A stretch of 41,213 nucleotides of DNA from JAXHTY01 sp034189225 (GTDB lineage: Bacteria > Desulfobacterota > Desulfobacteria > Desulfobacterales > Desulfosudaceae): contig JAXHVL010000162.1 in assembly GCA_034189225.1 (NCBI GenBank), positions 1 through 41,213 of the forward strand, written 5' to 3'. The notes beneath the pieces were generated by a model that ran no database searches, was not told where the DNA came from, and worked only from the letters and a program-made list of their open reading frames with translations. The position numbers and the translations under genes were made by a program. Of the stretch, positions 1 through 7,620 are shown piece after piece. Position 1 is the stretch's first letter, and each line of letters begins with the position of its first letter.

Positions 1-133
1 GCTAACCTTGGGTTCGCCCGATCAGAGGGCGAACACAAGGTTCGACCCTACAGATCATTCCTCGAGATTTGCGCTCCTCGAACTTGAACTTTTTACTTTG
101 CCGTCCCAAAATTGACTTTTTACGAGTGCATCT
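1..133. repeat. MITE-like palindromic element, truncated by window start
   Basis: This is the right part of a repeat family seen again at 9326-9526, 30487-30546 and 32576-32731. It starts with a hairpin of the 'gggcgaac...' type (about 9-52), which is also nested in the 9.4-kb copy. It ends with the shared block 'cttgaactttttactttgcc' and the terminal 'ctttttacgagtgcatc'. No coding potential is evident; the short ORFs crossing it lack ribosome binding sites. Confidence 0.75.
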
Positions 134-216
134 TCCATAGGCCATTTGTAATTTAACAGAAAACCGGCTGAAAACACAGCGTAAAAACGAGCTTCAGCCC
201 CCGCAGTGCATTGAAT

Positions 217-245
217 TTGACAAGGGACCTGTCCTGTTATATATA
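217..245 (+). promoter_or_regulatory. sigma-70 promoter of the cobamide operon
   Basis: A perfect -35 box TTGACA (217-222) is followed after 17 nt by TATATA (240-245). The predicted transcription start near 252 lies just before the first strand of riboswitch stem P1 (256-263), so the RNA would begin with the aptamer. This is a prediction from sequence. Confidence 0.7.
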
Positions 246-255
246 TAGAATCTTG

Positions 256-587
256 CATCAAGGTGCCGGCATGTACCGGGCACAAGTATCCGTGCCATGC
301 CGGGTAAAAGGAAAGATGGTGAAAATCCATCGCGCACCAGCCATTGCCGTGATCGGGGACGATGGCCGCATTGTGCCACTTTCGACCACGGCTGCCTTTA
401 AAAATTAGAATTTTGGTTCGAGGTCAAGGCTTGCGAAAATTTTAACCGGAGGAATACTGAATGTATTTCGAGGATTAAAATTTGAGCGTAACGCAGACAT
501 CGGGCCAAAAGGCAATTTTTAAAGGCGGCCGCCGAAGGGAAGGCGCGGCCGTAGATTGATCCGTCAGCCGGAAAGCCTGCCTTGATG
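256..587 (+). promoter_or_regulatory. cobalamin riboswitch with a 141-nt hairpin insertion
   Basis: P1 is closed by catcaagg (256-263) pairing with ccttgatg (580-587). Family blocks occur in the expected order: ggtgcc (262-267), ggtgaaaatcc (318-328), gccact (375-380), gggaaggc (537-544), and a B12-box-like end 'gtcagccggaaagcctgcc'. The aptamer is about 330 nt against roughly 200 nt usually, because the peripheral stem between gccact and gggaaggc is extended by a long hairpin (390-530). It precedes an operon ending in a CobT domain, which fits control by cobalamin. The L5 region (337-341, ccagc) is complementary to the loop of a downstream hairpin (602-606, gctgg), as expected for the class's kissing loop. 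Confidence 0.85.
390..530 (+). repeat. long palindromic insertion in riboswitch peripheral stem
   Basis: Positions 390-406 pair with 514-530 over 17 bp with a single U-G wobble. Inside, 411-425 pairs with 496-510 (one mismatch, two G-U pairs). The remaining arms (about 430-447 and 470-487, around 'aaaatttt' and 'aaaattt') also fold back. The whole forms a near-continuous hairpin of 141 nt. The architecture resembles a small palindromic mobile element that landed in a variable loop without breaking the aptamer core. Confidence 0.75.
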
Positions 588-593
588 GAACCG

Positions 594-637
594 GGATTTT
601 TGCTGGATAAAATCCTTCTGAAAACCCATTCAGGAGG
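594..637 (+). promoter_or_regulatory. riboswitch expression platform: L13 hairpin and Shine-Dalgarno sequester
   Basis: Hairpin 1 is ggatttt (594-600) with aaaatcc (609-615); its loop contains gctgg (602-606), complementary to ccagc in aptamer loop L5 (337-341). Hairpin 2 is ccttctga (614-621) with tcaggagg (630-637) and buries the Shine-Dalgarno AGGAGG (632-637) of the gene starting at 644. The two share bases 614-615. No oligo-U terminator is present, so control is most likely at translation initiation. Which hairpin wins when cobalamin binds cannot be decided from sequence alone. Confidence 0.65.
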
Positions 638-643
638 TATTTT

Positions 644-1783
644 ATGGCAGCAGGAATCGATGACAGCATCCATCGCCGCTTCGGCGACACCATTTCCCGC
701 CTGATCCGGCGGGAAAACCTCACCCGTTCGGAAGCCGAGCAGGCCTTTACCCTCGTTCTCAACGACGGCACAACGCCGGTGCAGCAGGGCGCGTTCCTGG
801 CGGCCCTGGCCGCCAAGGGCGAAACCGCCGACGAGATCGCCGGCGCCTGGGAAGCGATTTACTACCAGGACACGGTACATGTCCCCCTTGATCCTTCCCT
901 GCCAGTGGTGGAAAACAGCGGCACGGGCATGGATACCTTTAAAACCTTCAACATCAGCACCGCTGCCGCCATTGTCGCGGCCTCCCGGGGAATCCCCATG
1001 GCGCGCCACGGGGCCCGGGCCATCACGTCGGCCTGCGGCACGGTGGACATGGCCGAACGGCTGGGGGTGGATGTGGCCTGCCCTCCGGACCGGGTGGCCG
1101 CCAGCATTGCAACGGCCGGCATCGGGCTGTTCAACGGCATGAGCCCAACCGTGCATCCGGGGGCTCTGGGCCGTATCCTTTCCCGAATCCATTTCGGCTC
1201 CACCCTGAACATCGCCGCCTCCCTGGCCAATCCCGCGCTTCCGAAAATCGGCCTGCGGGGAGTGTACAGCAAAGAGATGGTGATGCCGGTAATCCGGGTC
1301 ATGAAGGCCATCGGCTATCAAAAAGCGATTGTCCTGCACGGGGCCGTCCATCATGCCCATAATCAGCCCGACCATGATCCGGCCTTGAGCATGGACGAGG
1401 CCTCGGTGTGCGGCCCCACCGTGTGCGCCCGGCTCACGGACGACGGCAGTATCGAACGTTTTACCCTTCGGCCGGAAGCATACGGGCTGGGCAGCGGGAA
1501 TCCTTCAGCGCTTTGTCCGGCAGCGGACATGGCCACCGAGACCCGCCGGTTTGTTGACCTGATCAGCGGCCGCGACAGCGGACTGCGAAAAGAAGCGGTG
1601 CTGCTGAACGCCGCCCTGATTTTTTATGTGGCCGAAACCGTGCCGGACATCGATACGGGCCTGGAAACCGCTGCCCGGGCGCTGGAAAGCGGCGATGCAC
1701 TGAACACCCTTTCCGCCTGGGTCACCGCCCAGAACAACGACCCGGAAAAGGGGCAAAAGACTTTGGAACAATGGATAAACTGA
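644..1783 (+). CDS. TrpD-like phosphoribosyltransferase in a cobamide operon
   Basis: A 379-residue protein of the anthranilate phosphoribosyltransferase (nucleoside phosphorylase type III) fold. The helical N-terminal domain is followed by the PRPP-binding glycine motif as NSGTGMDTFKTFNIST (about 91-106), then RHGARAITSACGTVDM, the FNGMSPTVHP segment, and MDEAS matching the family's metal-binding D-E pair. The start at 644 has AGGAGG seven bases upstream, inside the riboswitch-controlled hairpin. No other trp gene is nearby; the next genes follow within a base or overlap, and the last contains CobT. Seen: the TrpD fold and motifs. Inferred: it attaches phosphoribose to an aromatic or heterocyclic compound tied to the cobamide lower ligand. 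Ordinary tryptophan synthesis is the alternative but fits the context poorly. The glycine loop reads GTGMD rather than GTGGD. Confidence 0.8.
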   Translation: MAAGIDDSIHRRFGDTISRLIRRENLTRSEAEQAFTLVLNDGTTPVQQGAFLAALAAKGETADEIAGAWEAIYYQDTVHVPLDPSLPVVENSGTGMDTFKTFNISTAAAIVAASRGIPMARHGARAITSACGTVDMAERLGVDVACPPDRVAASIATAGIGLFNGMSPTVHPGALGRILSRIHFGSTLNIAASLANPALPKIGLRGVYSKEMVMPVIRVMKAIGYQKAIVLHGAVHHAHNQPDHDPALSMDEASVCGPTVCARLTDDGSIERFTLRPEAYGLGSGNPSALCPAADMATETRRFVDLISGRDSGLRKEAVLLNAALIFYVAETVPDIDTGLETAARALESGDALNTLSAWVTAQNNDPEKGQKTLEQWIN

Positions 1784-1784
1784 C

Positions 1785-2009
1785 ATGCAGACACAATTGC
1801 TGATCATTAAATGCAAAGACGGGAAATGCAAAGACGGGTATATCCGGATCAAAGACGGCCATTACACGGTATGCGGCATGGAAAAAGCCAGTGTTTATCC
1901 CATGTCGGCGAAGATTTGCGTTGAGGGCTATTGCCAATGGCTCAAATCCCTTGGTATTGAGGATATCCGCATAAAGAAACTCACTATTACCGAAGAGGCG
2001 TTAACATGA
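1785..2009 (+). CDS. small unknown protein of the cobamide operon
   Basis: 74 residues, no family recognised. The start lies one base after the previous stop, and its stop overlaps the next start as ATGA (2006-2009), so it is very probably translated as part of the operon. It has four cysteines (two in KCKDGKCKDG near the N-terminus, then VCGM and KICVEGYC contribute further ones) and the C-terminal phrase IKKLTITEE. Codons 9-18 come from an exact tandem copy of the 15-mer at 1809-1823 repeated at 1824-1838, which doubles a KCKDG unit. It has no signal peptide or membrane segment. A metal- or substrate-holding accessory for one of the neighbouring enzymes is possible, but this is a guess. Confidence 0.75.
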   Translation: MQTQLLIIKCKDGKCKDGYIRIKDGHYTVCGMEKASVYPMSAKICVEGYCQWLKSLGIEDIRIKKLTITEEALT

Positions 2010-4120
2010 AAATAATACTGACAGGCAAACGACAGATGGAAATACAGTCATCCGATGATGGTGAAAAACCGGGGCCCGGCGAAGTGCGTGTAAAGGTGTT
2101 GGGCTGTGCCGTATGCCGCACCGATGCGAAAATGTGGGACCGGGGGCACCGGGATCTGACCCTGCCCCGGGTGCCGGGGCATGAAATGGTGGTGACCGAT
2201 GACCGCGGCCGCCGGTTCGCGGTGTGGCCCGGTCAAAGCTGCGGCACTTGCAAACACTGCCGAACGGGACGGGAAAACCTGTGCGACGCCATGCAGATCA
2301 CCGGCTTTCACCGGGACGGGGGATTTGCCCATTACGTCACGGTCCCCGAAACCAGCCTGCTGCCGCTGCCCGATGCCGTGGATACGGTCACGGCCTGCTT
2401 TGCCGAACCCATTGGATGCGTCTTCCATGCCCTGGAAAACACGGACACCAAGGCGGGTGACCGGGTATTGATTTACGGCGGCGGCGTAATGGGGCTGCTA
2501 ACCGCGCTTGCAGTTCAGTATGTGGGCGGGACACCGCTGGTCATTGAACGCAGTCGGCGAAAAATCAAAGATGCTGAACCCTTTCTCAATGCCGCCGGCA
2601 TTGGCTGCGTTGACAGGACCGATGAAAACACATTTGACGGTGTCATCAACGCCTGCGACGATCCGGTTGCACTGGGCGCAGGACTGGAAAGACTGGTCAA
2701 GGGGGGGAGCTTGGGTTTTTTCAGCGGACTTGCCGGCAACAGGAGAATCGAAACCGACCTGATCAACCTTATTCATTACCGGGAACTCAGCCTGCGCGGG
2801 TCCTACGGCCTGACGTCCCGGAATATGCTGATTGCACTTGACTTTCTGGCCGACCGGCAATCCATTGTTCGGCACCTGGTTCAGGCCATTGTGCTGCCGG
2901 AGCAGGTGCCGGAACTGATGGCCACGGTGCTGGCAGGCACGGGGTTTAAATATATCGTCGATTTCACGGAAACATTTATCACTTCTGAGAACGCTGCAGC
3001 CAGTGACGCAACTGCGGACGGTCAGGGGCCGGAAAGTCGCGCCTGCCTGCCGGACGGCAGCCTGTGCCGCGACATAATCGAAAATATTCAACCACTGGAC
3101 CGGCGGCTGCTGGAGGCGGCCAATAAAAAAATCGACGGCAAAACCAAGCCTCCCGGTGCGCTGGGACGGCTGGAAGAGCTGGCCGTTCAGATGTGTCTTG
3201 TTCAAAACACACTGGCCCCGCAGATCCGGCGGAAACACCTGTTCGTGTTTGCCGGCGATCACGGCGTCACCCGGGAGGGGATATCGGCCTTTCCCGCCGA
3301 TGTAACCGGCCAGATGGTGCTCAATTTCCTTAACGGCGGCGCTGCCATCAACGTACTCTGCCGCCACCATGATATTGCCATGAAAGTGGTGGACATGGGC
3401 ATTGTGCCGGACCTTGAGGATCACCCGGATTTGATTCAGAAAAAAGTGGCTCATGGCACCCGAAACCTTGCCCGGGAGGCGGCCATGAGCATTGCGGAAG
3501 CCATCCTGGCCCTGGAACATGGAATGTCGGTATTTCTCGACGCCCATGCCGAGTCGCCCATCGACATTATGGGAGTCGGCGAAATGGGCATCGGCAACAC
3601 CACTCCGGCTGCGGCCATTATTGCGGCCATCACCGGCATCTCCCCGGCCCGGGCCGTAGGCCGGGGCACCGGCCTGGATGACAGGGGACTGGGCCACAAA
3701 ATCGAAATCGTGGAACGGGCACTGGCGCTTCATTATCCCGATCCAACAGATGGTTTCGAGGTGCTTCGGACGGTGGGCGGGTTTGAAATCGCCGGCATTG
3801 CCGGCGCTGTTCTGGCGGCCGCCTCAAAAAACACCGCCGTGGTGCTGGACGGGGTCATTGCCACCGCTGCCGGACTCATTGCCGCCCGCATCAACCCGGA
3901 TATCACCGGCTTTCTGATCGCCGGCCACAGATCCGTGGAACCGGCCCATGCCGCGGCCCTTGATTTCATGGGCCTGGATCCGCTCATGGACTTTAACATG
4001 CGGCTTGGGGAAGGAACGGGCGCGGCCCTGGCCATGGACACCGTGGAAGCGGCCTGTAAAATCATGACCCAGATGGCCTCCTTCGAAGACGCCAGCGTAA
4101 CCGGACCGGCGGAAGGGTAA
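2006..4120 (+). CDS. cobT: fusion of zinc alcohol dehydrogenase and CobT
   Basis: 704 residues in two full domains. Residues 1-325 are a medium-chain zinc dehydrogenase: catalytic zinc ligands C37, H59/E60 and E134, four structural zinc cysteines C79, C82, C85 and C93, the nucleotide loop GGGVMG (158-163), and an acidic residue (E181) suggesting NAD. A low-complexity linker (about 328-353) leads to residues 354-700, a complete nicotinate-nucleotide:base phosphoribosyltransferase with KPPGALGRLE (381-390), FAGDHGV, GEMGIGNTT and LGEGTGA holding the catalytic glutamate (E669). CobT makes the alpha-ribazole phosphate that becomes the lower ligand of cobamides in the cytoplasm. The dehydrogenase half may oxidise or reduce the base or its precursor (inference). 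The frame is continuous, so the fusion is not a sequencing frameshift. A gene-fusion artefact is unlikely. Confidence 0.9.
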   Translation: MKIILTGKRQMEIQSSDDGEKPGPGEVRVKVLGCAVCRTDAKMWDRGHRDLTLPRVPGHEMVVTDDRGRRFAVWPGQSCGTCKHCRTGRENLCDAMQITGFHRDGGFAHYVTVPETSLLPLPDAVDTVTACFAEPIGCVFHALENTDTKAGDRVLIYGGGVMGLLTALAVQYVGGTPLVIERSRRKIKDAEPFLNAAGIGCVDRTDENTFDGVINACDDPVALGAGLERLVKGGSLGFFSGLAGNRRIETDLINLIHYRELSLRGSYGLTSRNMLIALDFLADRQSIVRHLVQAIVLPEQVPELMATVLAGTGFKYIVDFTETFITSENAAASDATADGQGPESRACLPDGSLCRDIIENIQPLDRRLLEAANKKIDGKTKPPGALGRLEELAVQMCLVQNTLAPQIRRKHLFVFAGDHGVTREGISAFPADVTGQMVLNFLNGGAAINVLCRHHDIAMKVVDMGIVPDLEDHPDLIQKKVAHGTRNLAREAAMSIAEAILALEHGMSVFLDAHAESPIDIMGVGEMGIGNTTPAAAIIAAITGISPARAVGRGTGLDDRGLGHKIEIVERALALHYPDPTDGFEVLRTVGGFEIAGIAGAVLAAASKNTAVVLDGVIATAAGLIAARINPDITGFLIAGHRSVEPAHAAALDFMGLDPLMDFNMRLGEGTGAALAMDTVEAACKIMTQMASFEDASVTGPAEG

Positions 4121-4121
4121 A

Positions 4122-4190
4122 AATGACGGCTTCGTAAAAAGCCTTCAACCCCGCCGCGGTGTTTTTGCAGTAAGTAACTTGCGCGGGAAT
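4122..4190. repeat. dispersed repeat 'tgacggcttcgtaaaaagc...'
   Basis: The sequence from the cobT-fusion stop onward (tgacggcttcgtaaaaagcc, ccccgccgcggtgtttttgc) is the inverse copy of 15355-15418, with a related stretch near 34855-34910. It directly follows the operon's last codon. Confidence 0.7.
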
Positions 4191-4237
4191 TTGCTTCTTG
4201 CCGTTGTTTTGCTATATTACGAAAGGCACATGGTGCG

Positions 4238-4314
4238 TGCACTCACCCTTCGTGTTCTTCGTGGTTCAATTGCCTGGGGTTGATTACCACGAAGAGCACG
4301 AAGGACATGAAGTC
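4238..4314. repeat. palindromic 'cttcgtg' repeat
   Basis: An inverted repeat of ccttcgtgttcttcgtgg and ccacgaagagcacgaagg around a short centre. A second copy lies at 18316-18392. Confidence 0.7.
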
Positions 4315-4408
4315 GGTAGGCTGGGTTGAGCGTAGCGAAACCCAGCACAGGAGGCATGCCGTTGTCCGCTGTTGGGTTTCATTGCATTCAACCCAACCAC
4401 CTGCTCAG
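4314..4408. repeat. palindromic 'gggtt...aaccc' repeat
   Basis: The left arm gtaggctgggttgagcg and right arm cattcaacccaacc flank internal copies of aacccag and gttgggtttc. This resembles REP-like intergenic hairpins. The rest of 4121-4542 contains only these repeats plus a 'cacgaat' tract (4460-4500) akin to 34471-34515. Confidence 0.65.
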
Positions 4409-4542
4409 CTGACCACAAATGGGTCGCAGGTGCGGGTGAAAACGCACTTTATTCATGAGGATTCGTGGGGAAGAGAAACGCCCACGAATACACACGAATT
4501 GGCAGATTAAGTCCCTTACGCCAAAAGCAAAGGAGACATGCT

Positions 4543-4806
4543 ATGGCTGACCTGCCCCTTAGGACCGGCGACAAAGTAGGAATTATCCGAGTCTGGGTGT
4601 TGGTATTGGCGGCTTTGCTCGGCCTGGCCGCCGCGGCTTCCACGCTCGCCATGTCCGGAAATTCTGGAAAGACGAAGCTCCACGACTGGCAGCAGTTGAA
4701 ACAGAAACTGATCCTGCTGAAAAAGAAAAAAGGAGAACTGGACCGGGAAGCCATTCTACGGGTCAGGTTCGTGCCCATGGTGGATAAAAACGGGCAAGCC
4801 TATTAA
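4543..4806 (+). CDS. small single-pass membrane protein
   Basis: 87 residues from the ATG at 4543, which has AGGAG at 4531-4535; an in-frame ATG further upstream (4465) lies in repeat sequence and is not preferred. Residues about 14-40 form one hydrophobic segment (VWVLVLAALLGLAAAASTLA). It is followed by a lysine-rich amphipathic stretch (LKQKLILLKKKKGELDREA) likely to form a helix or coiled coil. No family recognised. It stands alone between repeats and the ATP-grasp gene, so context gives no function. Confidence 0.6.
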   Translation: MADLPLRTGDKVGIIRVWVLVLAALLGLAAAASTLAMSGNSGKTKLHDWQQLKQKLILLKKKKGELDREAILRVRFVPMVDKNGQAY

Positions 4807-4918
4807 TATATCGCTTTCGATTAGAATTGCCTGGTAAACATGCCTGGCCAAAGAGCCAGATTTTCAAGGCTTAAATACAATACCGGCTGATATCCCTGCT
4901 ATCCGGATATTTTTCCAC

Positions 4919-4947
4919 TTGACATTTTCATTGAAATTCCGTGTAAT
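4919..4947 (+). promoter_or_regulatory. sigma-70 promoter of the ATP-grasp gene
   Basis: TTGACA (4919-4924), 17-nt spacer, TGTAAT (4942-4947). The start would be near 4954, giving a leader of about 60 nt before the ATG at 5017. Confidence 0.6.
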
Positions 4948-5016
4948 TATATAAAACTACGCTGGTCATGGCGCTGCCCACGGTACTTAAACTCAGAAAA
5001 GGCCACCACACCTGTC

Positions 5017-5829
5017 ATGCGACTGATTTCATTTGATGCTCTACGATCCTGGGACATCCCGGAGGTTCGAACGGTAAAGCCCGCGCACTGGTTCCGGGAA
5101 AAGGAAAGAATCCGGCAGGCGGACTGGGTGCTGTTTCCCGAATACTGGCAGGTGAACACGCTGGTATACGGGTGGAAGAAACGCATTTTCCCCAGCATAA
5201 GCACCTACCATATCGGTCATGACAAGGTCGAGATGTTCCGGGCATTTGAAGGGGTCTGCCCGTCCAATATACCGTTGACACTGATTCTCCCGAAGACGGA
5301 TACCGCCATAGAAACTGTTCTGGACACGTTTGACTTCCCGTTTGTGGCCAAAACAGTTCGCAGCGCCCGAGGCGAAGGGGTTTTTCTTATCGGAAGCCGG
5401 CCGGAATTACTGGACTATGCGGCTCGGCATGAGACACTGTTTATGCAGGAATATCTGCCGGCGAACCGGGATCTGCGGGTAGTGGTGATCGGACGTCAGG
5501 TGGTGGCGGCCTACTGGCGGGAGGCGCCGGCCGGGACTTTTCATAACAACATTTCCCGGGGCGGCACCGTCAGCTTCGACGATATCCCCACAGCGGCTTT
5601 AACCCTGGTCCGGCAGGTGGCCGCCGAACTGGGCATCGACCATGCGGGGTTTGATGTCATCGTTTCAGACGACGGCTGTTACCTGCTTGAATTCAACCTG
5701 TGGTTCGGTACCAGCGCCCTGAACGATCGGGGGATCCGCACCGGCGGCGTCATCCGGCATTATCTCGATGGCATGACGCGTTCGCCCCGGGAGCCGGACG
5801 ACTATCCCCGCCTGCCCAAAGCCGGGTGA
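5017..5829 (+). CDS. RimK-like ATP-grasp protein
   Basis: 270 residues. An N-terminal domain (1-90) is followed by an ATP-grasp core: PFVAKTVRSARGEGVFLI (about 108-125) is the ATP-clamping strand and glycine loop, LFMQEYLP supplies the adenine-binding E, DLRVVVIG the central strand, and LLEFNLWFG (about 225-233) the metal-binding E-x-N. These enzymes join a carboxylate to an amine using ATP; the substrate is not evident. No convincing Shine-Dalgarno precedes 5017 (AAAGG is about 19 bases away), so the start is uncertain. A promoter sits at 4919-4947. The gene converges on ettA, with an inverted repeat between. Confidence 0.8.
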   Translation: MRLISFDALRSWDIPEVRTVKPAHWFREKERIRQADWVLFPEYWQVNTLVYGWKKRIFPSISTYHIGHDKVEMFRAFEGVCPSNIPLTLILPKTDTAIETVLDTFDFPFVAKTVRSARGEGVFLIGSRPELLDYAARHETLFMQEYLPANRDLRVVVIGRQVVAAYWREAPAGTFHNNISRGGTVSFDDIPTAALTLVRQVAAELGIDHAGFDVIVSDDGCYLLEFNLWFGTSALNDRGIRTGGVIRHYLDGMTRSPREPDDYPRLPKAG

Positions 5830-5849
5830 ATTAAGAAGAGCGCCCTGAG

Positions 5850-5931
5850 TAACCTGATATTTCGCGCGTTGATTGGGGGCCAGCGGCAAGGCACAGGCCG
5901 CGAAACAAAGGGGACGTTCGAAATATCAGGG
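5850..5931. repeat. inverted repeat between convergent genes
   Basis: cctgatatttcg (about 5851-5862) is perfectly complementary to cgaaatatcagg (about 5919-5930), with a G-rich spacer. It ends at the ettA stop and separates the two convergent transcripts. It may act as a bidirectional barrier, but no T-tract is seen. Confidence 0.6.
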
Positions 5932-7620
5932 TCAGCGGGTGATCTTCTTATACTTCACTCGTTTAGGCACCATGTCGCCGCCCAGTCGTTTTCTTCGATC
6001 TTCTTCATATTCCGAGAATGATCCTTCAAAGAAATAAGCCGAGGAGTCCCCTTCAAAAGCGAGAATGTGGGTGCAGATCCGGTCCAGGAACCACCGGTCG
6101 TGGGACACGACCACGGCACAGCCGGCAAAATTCTGAATACCATCTTCCAGGGCGCGAAGGGTATTGACATCGATATCATTGGTGGGTTCGTCCAGCAGCA
6201 GCACATTGGCCTGGGTTTTGAGGGTCATGGCCAGGTGCAGGCGGTTGCGCTCACCGCCGGACAGGACCCCGGTCTTTTTCTGCTGGTCCGCACCGTTGAA
6301 ATTGAACCAGCTGACATACGCCCTGGCATTCACGGGATGGCCGCCGAAGTAAATTTCCGGCTCCCCGCCGCTGATCACCTCGTAAACGGTTTTTTCCGGG
6401 TCAATATCCTTGTGCCGCTGATCCACGTATCCGATTTCCACGGTCTGGCCGATCTTCAGCACGCCGCGGTCAGGGGCCTCTTCTCCCAGAATCAAGCGGA
6501 AAAGGGTGGTTTTGCCGGCCCCGTTGGGTCCGATCACGCCCACGATGCCCGCCTGGGGCAGATGAAAATTCATGTTCTCAAACAGCAGCCGATCGCCGTA
6601 TCCTTTGGCCAGGTCAACGGCTTCAATGACCTCCTTGCCCAGCCGGGGGCCGTTGGGCACTGGCAGCTCGATTCTGGCTTCCTTTTCTTTGATGTCTTCG
6701 GCCAGCATGGCCTCGTAATTGTTCAGCCGGGCCTTGCCCTTGGCCTGCCTGCCTTTGGCGGCCTTTCGCGCCCATTCCAGCTCCCGCTGCAACGCCTTCT
6801 GCCGTTTGGAAGCCTTTTTTTCTTCTTCCTGCATGCGGTTGAGTTTCTGTTCCAGCCACTGGGAATAATTGCCCTTAAAGGGAAGCCCCTCGCCCCGGTC
6901 CAGCTCCAGTATCCAGCCCGCCACATTGTCCAGAAAATAGCGGTCATGGGTCACGGCAATGACCGTGCCCGTGTATTGCTGAAGATGCTGCTCCAGCCAT
7001 TGGACCGATTCCGCATCCAGGTGGTTGGTTGGCTCATCCAGCAGCAGAATATCCGGTGCCTGAAGGAGCAGCCGGCAAAGCGCCACCCGGCGTCTTTCAC
7101 CGCCGGAAATATCTGAGATTTTAGCCTCCGGCGGCGGTGTCCGAAGCGCGTCCATGGCCAGTTCCAGCCTGGCATCCAGGTCCCATGCGTCCTTCTGGTC
7201 AATCTGTTCCTGCAGACGGCTCTGCTGTTCAAGAAGCGCGTCCATCTTTTCCGGATCGCTCATGATCTGTTCATCGGTAAACTTTTCATTGACCGCTTCA
7301 TACTCGGCCAGCAGTTCCACGATCTCTCCCATGCCTTCCTTGACAATGTCCAGCACGGTTTTTTCATCGTCAAGAGCCGGCTCCTGGGGGAGGTAGCCCA
7401 CTGTATATCCCGGGGAAAAGGTCACCTGGCCGTCGTATTCCGTGTCCAGCCCGGCAATGATCCGCAGCACGGTGGACTTGCCGGCACCGTTTAATCCCAG
7501 GACACCAATCTTTGCTCCGTAGAAAAAGGACAGCTGAATATTCTTCAGGATCTTTTTCCCCTGGGGGGTGTGCTTGCTCACCCCGATCATGGAAAAAATA
7601 ACTTTATTGTTGTCTGACAT
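5932..7620 (-). CDS. ettA: EttA, energy-dependent translational throttle ABC-F ATPase
   Basis: 562 residues, the usual length. Two ABC cassettes: Walker A GLNGAGKST and GPNGAGKTT, signatures ISGGERRRVAL and LSGGERNRLHL, Walker B ILLLDEPTNHLD and VLLLDEPTNDID. The basic linker between cassettes (about 245-320) is the ABC-F P-site tRNA interaction motif. There are no membrane segments, as expected for a soluble ribosome-binding ATPase that gates the first elongation steps according to ATP/ADP. The start has GGGGGAG upstream and overlaps the end of rnhB by 17 nt, making it the last gene of the ribosomal operon. Confidence 0.95.
   Translation of the reverse strand: MSDNNKVIFSMIGVSKHTPQGKKILKNIQLSFFYGAKIGVLGLNGAGKSTVLRIIAGLDTEYDGQVTFSPGYTVGYLPQEPALDDEKTVLDIVKEGMGEIVELLAEYEAVNEKFTDEQIMSDPEKMDALLEQQSRLQEQIDQKDAWDLDARLELAMDALRTPPPEAKISDISGGERRRVALCRLLLQAPDILLLDEPTNHLDAESVQWLEQHLQQYTGTVIAVTHDRYFLDNVAGWILELDRGEGLPFKGNYSQWLEQKLNRMQEEEKKASKRQKALQRELEWARKAAKGRQAKGKARLNNYEAMLAEDIKEKEARIELPVPNGPRLGKEVIEAVDLAKGYGDRLLFENMNFHLPQAGIVGVIGPNGAGKTTLFRLILGEEAPDRGVLKIGQTVEIGYVDQRHKDIDPEKTVYEVISGGEPEIYFGGHPVNARAYVSWFNFNGADQQKKTGVLSGGERNRLHLAMTLKTQANVLLLDEPTNDIDVNTLRALEDGIQNFAGCAVVVSHDRWFLDRICTHILAFEGDSSAYFFEGSFSEYEEDRRKRLGGDMVPKRVKYKKITR

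Noticed and set aside
211..408. 65-codon plus-strand ORF over the riboswitch
   Set aside because: It lies entirely in the structured cobalamin aptamer, has no Shine-Dalgarno and matches no family.
398..1375. 325-codon minus-strand ORF opposite the TrpD-like gene
   Set aside because: Low-complexity translation antisense to a gene with clear family motifs; a GC-rich codon shadow.
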